Source: Oscillospiraceae bacterium (GTDB lineage Bacteria; Bacillota; Clostridia; Oscillospirales; Oscillospiraceae). Taken from it: a DNA stretch of 5,377 bases. Numbering within the stretch: position 1 is the first letter of the stretch; each line of letters starts with the position of its first letter. The translations under genes and the position numbers were made by a program. The notes beneath the pieces are model-generated. The model was not told the origin of the DNA. It did no database searches and was given only the letters and a program-made list of their open reading frames with translations. Shown piece by piece: positions 4,801-5,377 of this stretch. Location: positions 1-5,377 of the forward strand of contig JAFRUW010000154.1 in the NCBI GenBank assembly GCA_017438675.1, written 5' to 3'.

Positions 4801-4836
4801 AAAAACACCCCCGGGGACGCGAGAGCGAGACCCTGT

Positions 4837-4876
4837 GAAAAAAGCCTCGCAGAGTTTCGCCGCGCAGGCGGCGAAA
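4837..4876 (+). repeat. Short hairpin repeat, copy 1 (rpmH-rnpA gap)
   Basis: Forty bases starting GAAAAAAGCCTCGCAGAG and ending in a perfect 9-bp stem TTTCGCCGC (4855-4863) / GCGGCGAAA (4868-4876). A close copy lies in the same direction at 5302-5340 beyond the rpmH promoter. In the minus-strand transcript the stem lies 11 bases after the rpmH stop, and a TTTTTT run follows 14 bases further on. It could therefore stabilise or partly terminate the rpmH mRNA, but the T-run is not adjacent. Confidence 0.75.
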
Positions 4877-4886
4877 TATAATCAGA

Positions 4887-5021
4887 TTAATGAGACAGTC
4901 TTGCTCTGCCCTTGGAGCGGCGGCGGGCAAGCACCTTGCGGCCGTTTCTTGTGGACATTCTCTGACGGAAACCGTGAACCTTTGAGCGCTGACGCTTCTT
5001 CGGCTGATATGTTCTGAGCAT
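4887..5021 (-). CDS. rpmH: 50S ribosomal protein L34
   Basis: Encodes 44 residues, the standard length. The sequence MLRTYQPKKRQRSKVHGFR, then RMSTRNGRKVLARRRSKGR and the end LSH, is the classic L34: highly basic, no acidic residues, with the RTYQPK start and the NGRKVLARRR core. L34 is a structural protein of the large ribosomal subunit. The ATG at 5021 is preceded by an excellent AAGGAGGTG ribosome binding site. It is the first gene of the operon, with a strong promoter 150-185 bases upstream and rnpA 86 bases downstream after a hairpin repeat. All expected residues are present and identity is certain. Confidence 0.97.
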   Translation of the reverse strand: MLRTYQPKKRQRSKVHGFRQRMSTRNGRKVLARRRSKGRARLSH

Positions 5022-5169
5022 TGTTGCACCTCCTTATTTTCTTCCTCGCAGAGGGCGTATGCCGCCTGCGCCGCGGACTTTTGCCCGCGTTTTGATACTC
5101 AACATCGGCGTGTCTGGGCCGCGCCGAAGCAGTTGACAATACATATCCTTTCCGTACTTACGGACAGGC
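5022..5169 (-). promoter_or_regulatory. Long 5' leader of rpmH with hairpins
   Basis: The predicted transcript start near 5169 leaves about 148 nt before the rpmH ATG. The leader RNA can form TCCGTA/TACGGA (5164-5159/5156-5151), and CGCGGGC/GTCCGCG (5089-5083/5078-5072) around an AAAA loop. The latter is complete only in the minus-strand RNA because one pair is G.U. A GC-rich arm (about 5046-5070) lies nearer the ribosome binding site. The strand-specific pair suggests an RNA rather than a DNA role, for example L34 feedback. No known leader family is recognised. Confidence 0.45.
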
Positions 5170-5175
5170 TGAACT

Positions 5176-5205
5176 ATTATACAATCAAAGCTCCGGAAAT
5201 GTCAA
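5176..5205 (-). promoter_or_regulatory. Consensus sigma-A promoter of the rpmH operon
   Basis: Read on the minus strand: -35 TTGACA (5205-5200), an 18-base spacer, then -10 TATAAT (5181-5176). Both boxes are perfect consensus and the sequence upstream of the -35 is AT-rich (AAAATTTATTTG), resembling an UP element. Such strength fits a ribosomal-protein gene. It is the only clear promoter I find for the whole seven-gene string. Confidence 0.92.
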
Positions 5206-5377
5206 CAAATAAATTTTAAAAATACCGTTTGAGATGTCACTTTCGGACCGTTTGGCGGGGGAATAACTATATATCAGACTGTGGACAAACCCTGCTTACG
5301 AGAAAAAGCTTCGCAGAATTTCGCCGCCGCAGCGGCGAAACAAATTTGAATCCATTTTTCCCGGGAGCATGTATCAC
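5206..5377. other. Non-coding flank on the expected dnaA/oriC side of rpmH
   Basis: No gene is visible. It contains an AT-rich run (5206-5226), TGTGGACAA (5280-5288), which is one base from the DnaA-box consensus TGTGGATAA, and the hairpin repeat at 5302-5340. In most Firmicutes dnaA is divergently placed next to rpmH with the origin between or near them, so this may be the edge of oriC. A single near-match box is weak evidence and dnaA itself is not in the window. Confidence 0.4.
5302..5340 (+). repeat. Short hairpin repeat, copy 2 (upstream of rpmH promoter)
   Basis: GAAAAAGCTTCGCAGAAT followed by a perfect 9-bp stem TTTCGCCGC (5319-5327) / GCGGCGAAA (5332-5340). It is a near-identical copy of 4837-4876: the stem is unchanged, while the 4-base loop and a few 5' positions differ. 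Direct orientation, about 465 bases from copy 1. Confidence 0.75.

Noticed and set aside
5133..5138. Plus-strand TTGACA upstream of the right edge
   Set aside because: No matching -10 at proper spacing; it lies inside the rpmH leader.
4882..5139. Minus-strand frames overlapping rpmH in other frames
   Set aside because: They shadow the certain 44-residue L34 gene and its leader and have no start signal of their own.

Overview
The window looks like a chromosomal segment of a Gram-positive anaerobe of class Clostridia, probably Oscillospirales (Ruminococcaceae/Oscillospiraceae). The clues are the minus-strand gene order rpmH-rnpA-yidD-yidC-jag typical of the replication-origin side of Firmicutes, a YidC without a lipobox and with a groove lysine, the tail of a GGGtGRT-family protein, strong AAGGAGG ribosome binding sites, and GTAGGGG-type palindromic repeats like those I recall from gut clostridia. 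The assignment rests on recalled family features, not a database search.

Layout. Bases 1-119 (+) are the last 38 codons of a GGGtGRT protein, closed by a strong hairpin terminator (131-167). Bases 131-640 hold no gene; they carry a mosaic of short palindromic repeat modules (array A). A small lipoprotein gene (727-1059, minus) has its own terminator (673-700) and its own sigma-A-type promoter (1112-1140). Array B (1155-1503) is a shorter copy of array A in inverted orientation, so the lipoprotein unit sits between inverted copies of the element. The rest, 1512-5021, is one minus-strand gene string: rpmH, rnpA, yidD, yidC, jag/khpB, acpP, then a bacterial PH-domain protein, ending at a terminator (1472-1502) that is the outer end of array B. 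A consensus promoter (TTGACA, 18 bp, TATAAT) lies upstream of rpmH with a leader of about 148 nt. Bases 5206-5377 are non-coding, with one DnaA-box-like motif and a second copy of a hairpin repeat found between rpmH and rnpA; dnaA would be expected beyond the right edge.

How the genes relate. rpmH supplies ribosomal protein L34, rnpA the RNase P protein, and yidD/yidC/jag membrane-protein insertion and its RNA-binding companion. The acyl carrier protein gene follows jag by 10 bases, which ties fatty-acid/phospholipid carrier supply to the ribosome/RNase P/insertase operon; this is not the arrangement I know from model Firmicutes.

The most interesting material is non-coding. Arrays A and B are built from the same hairpin modules. 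In two of the paired hairpins, differences between copies occur as compensatory base-pair changes that keep the stem intact, and one 52-nt module is flipped relative to the rest. This suggests a structurally constrained, shuffling, non-autonomous repeat family. I see no transposase, integrase, CRISPR array, tRNA or rRNA in the window.
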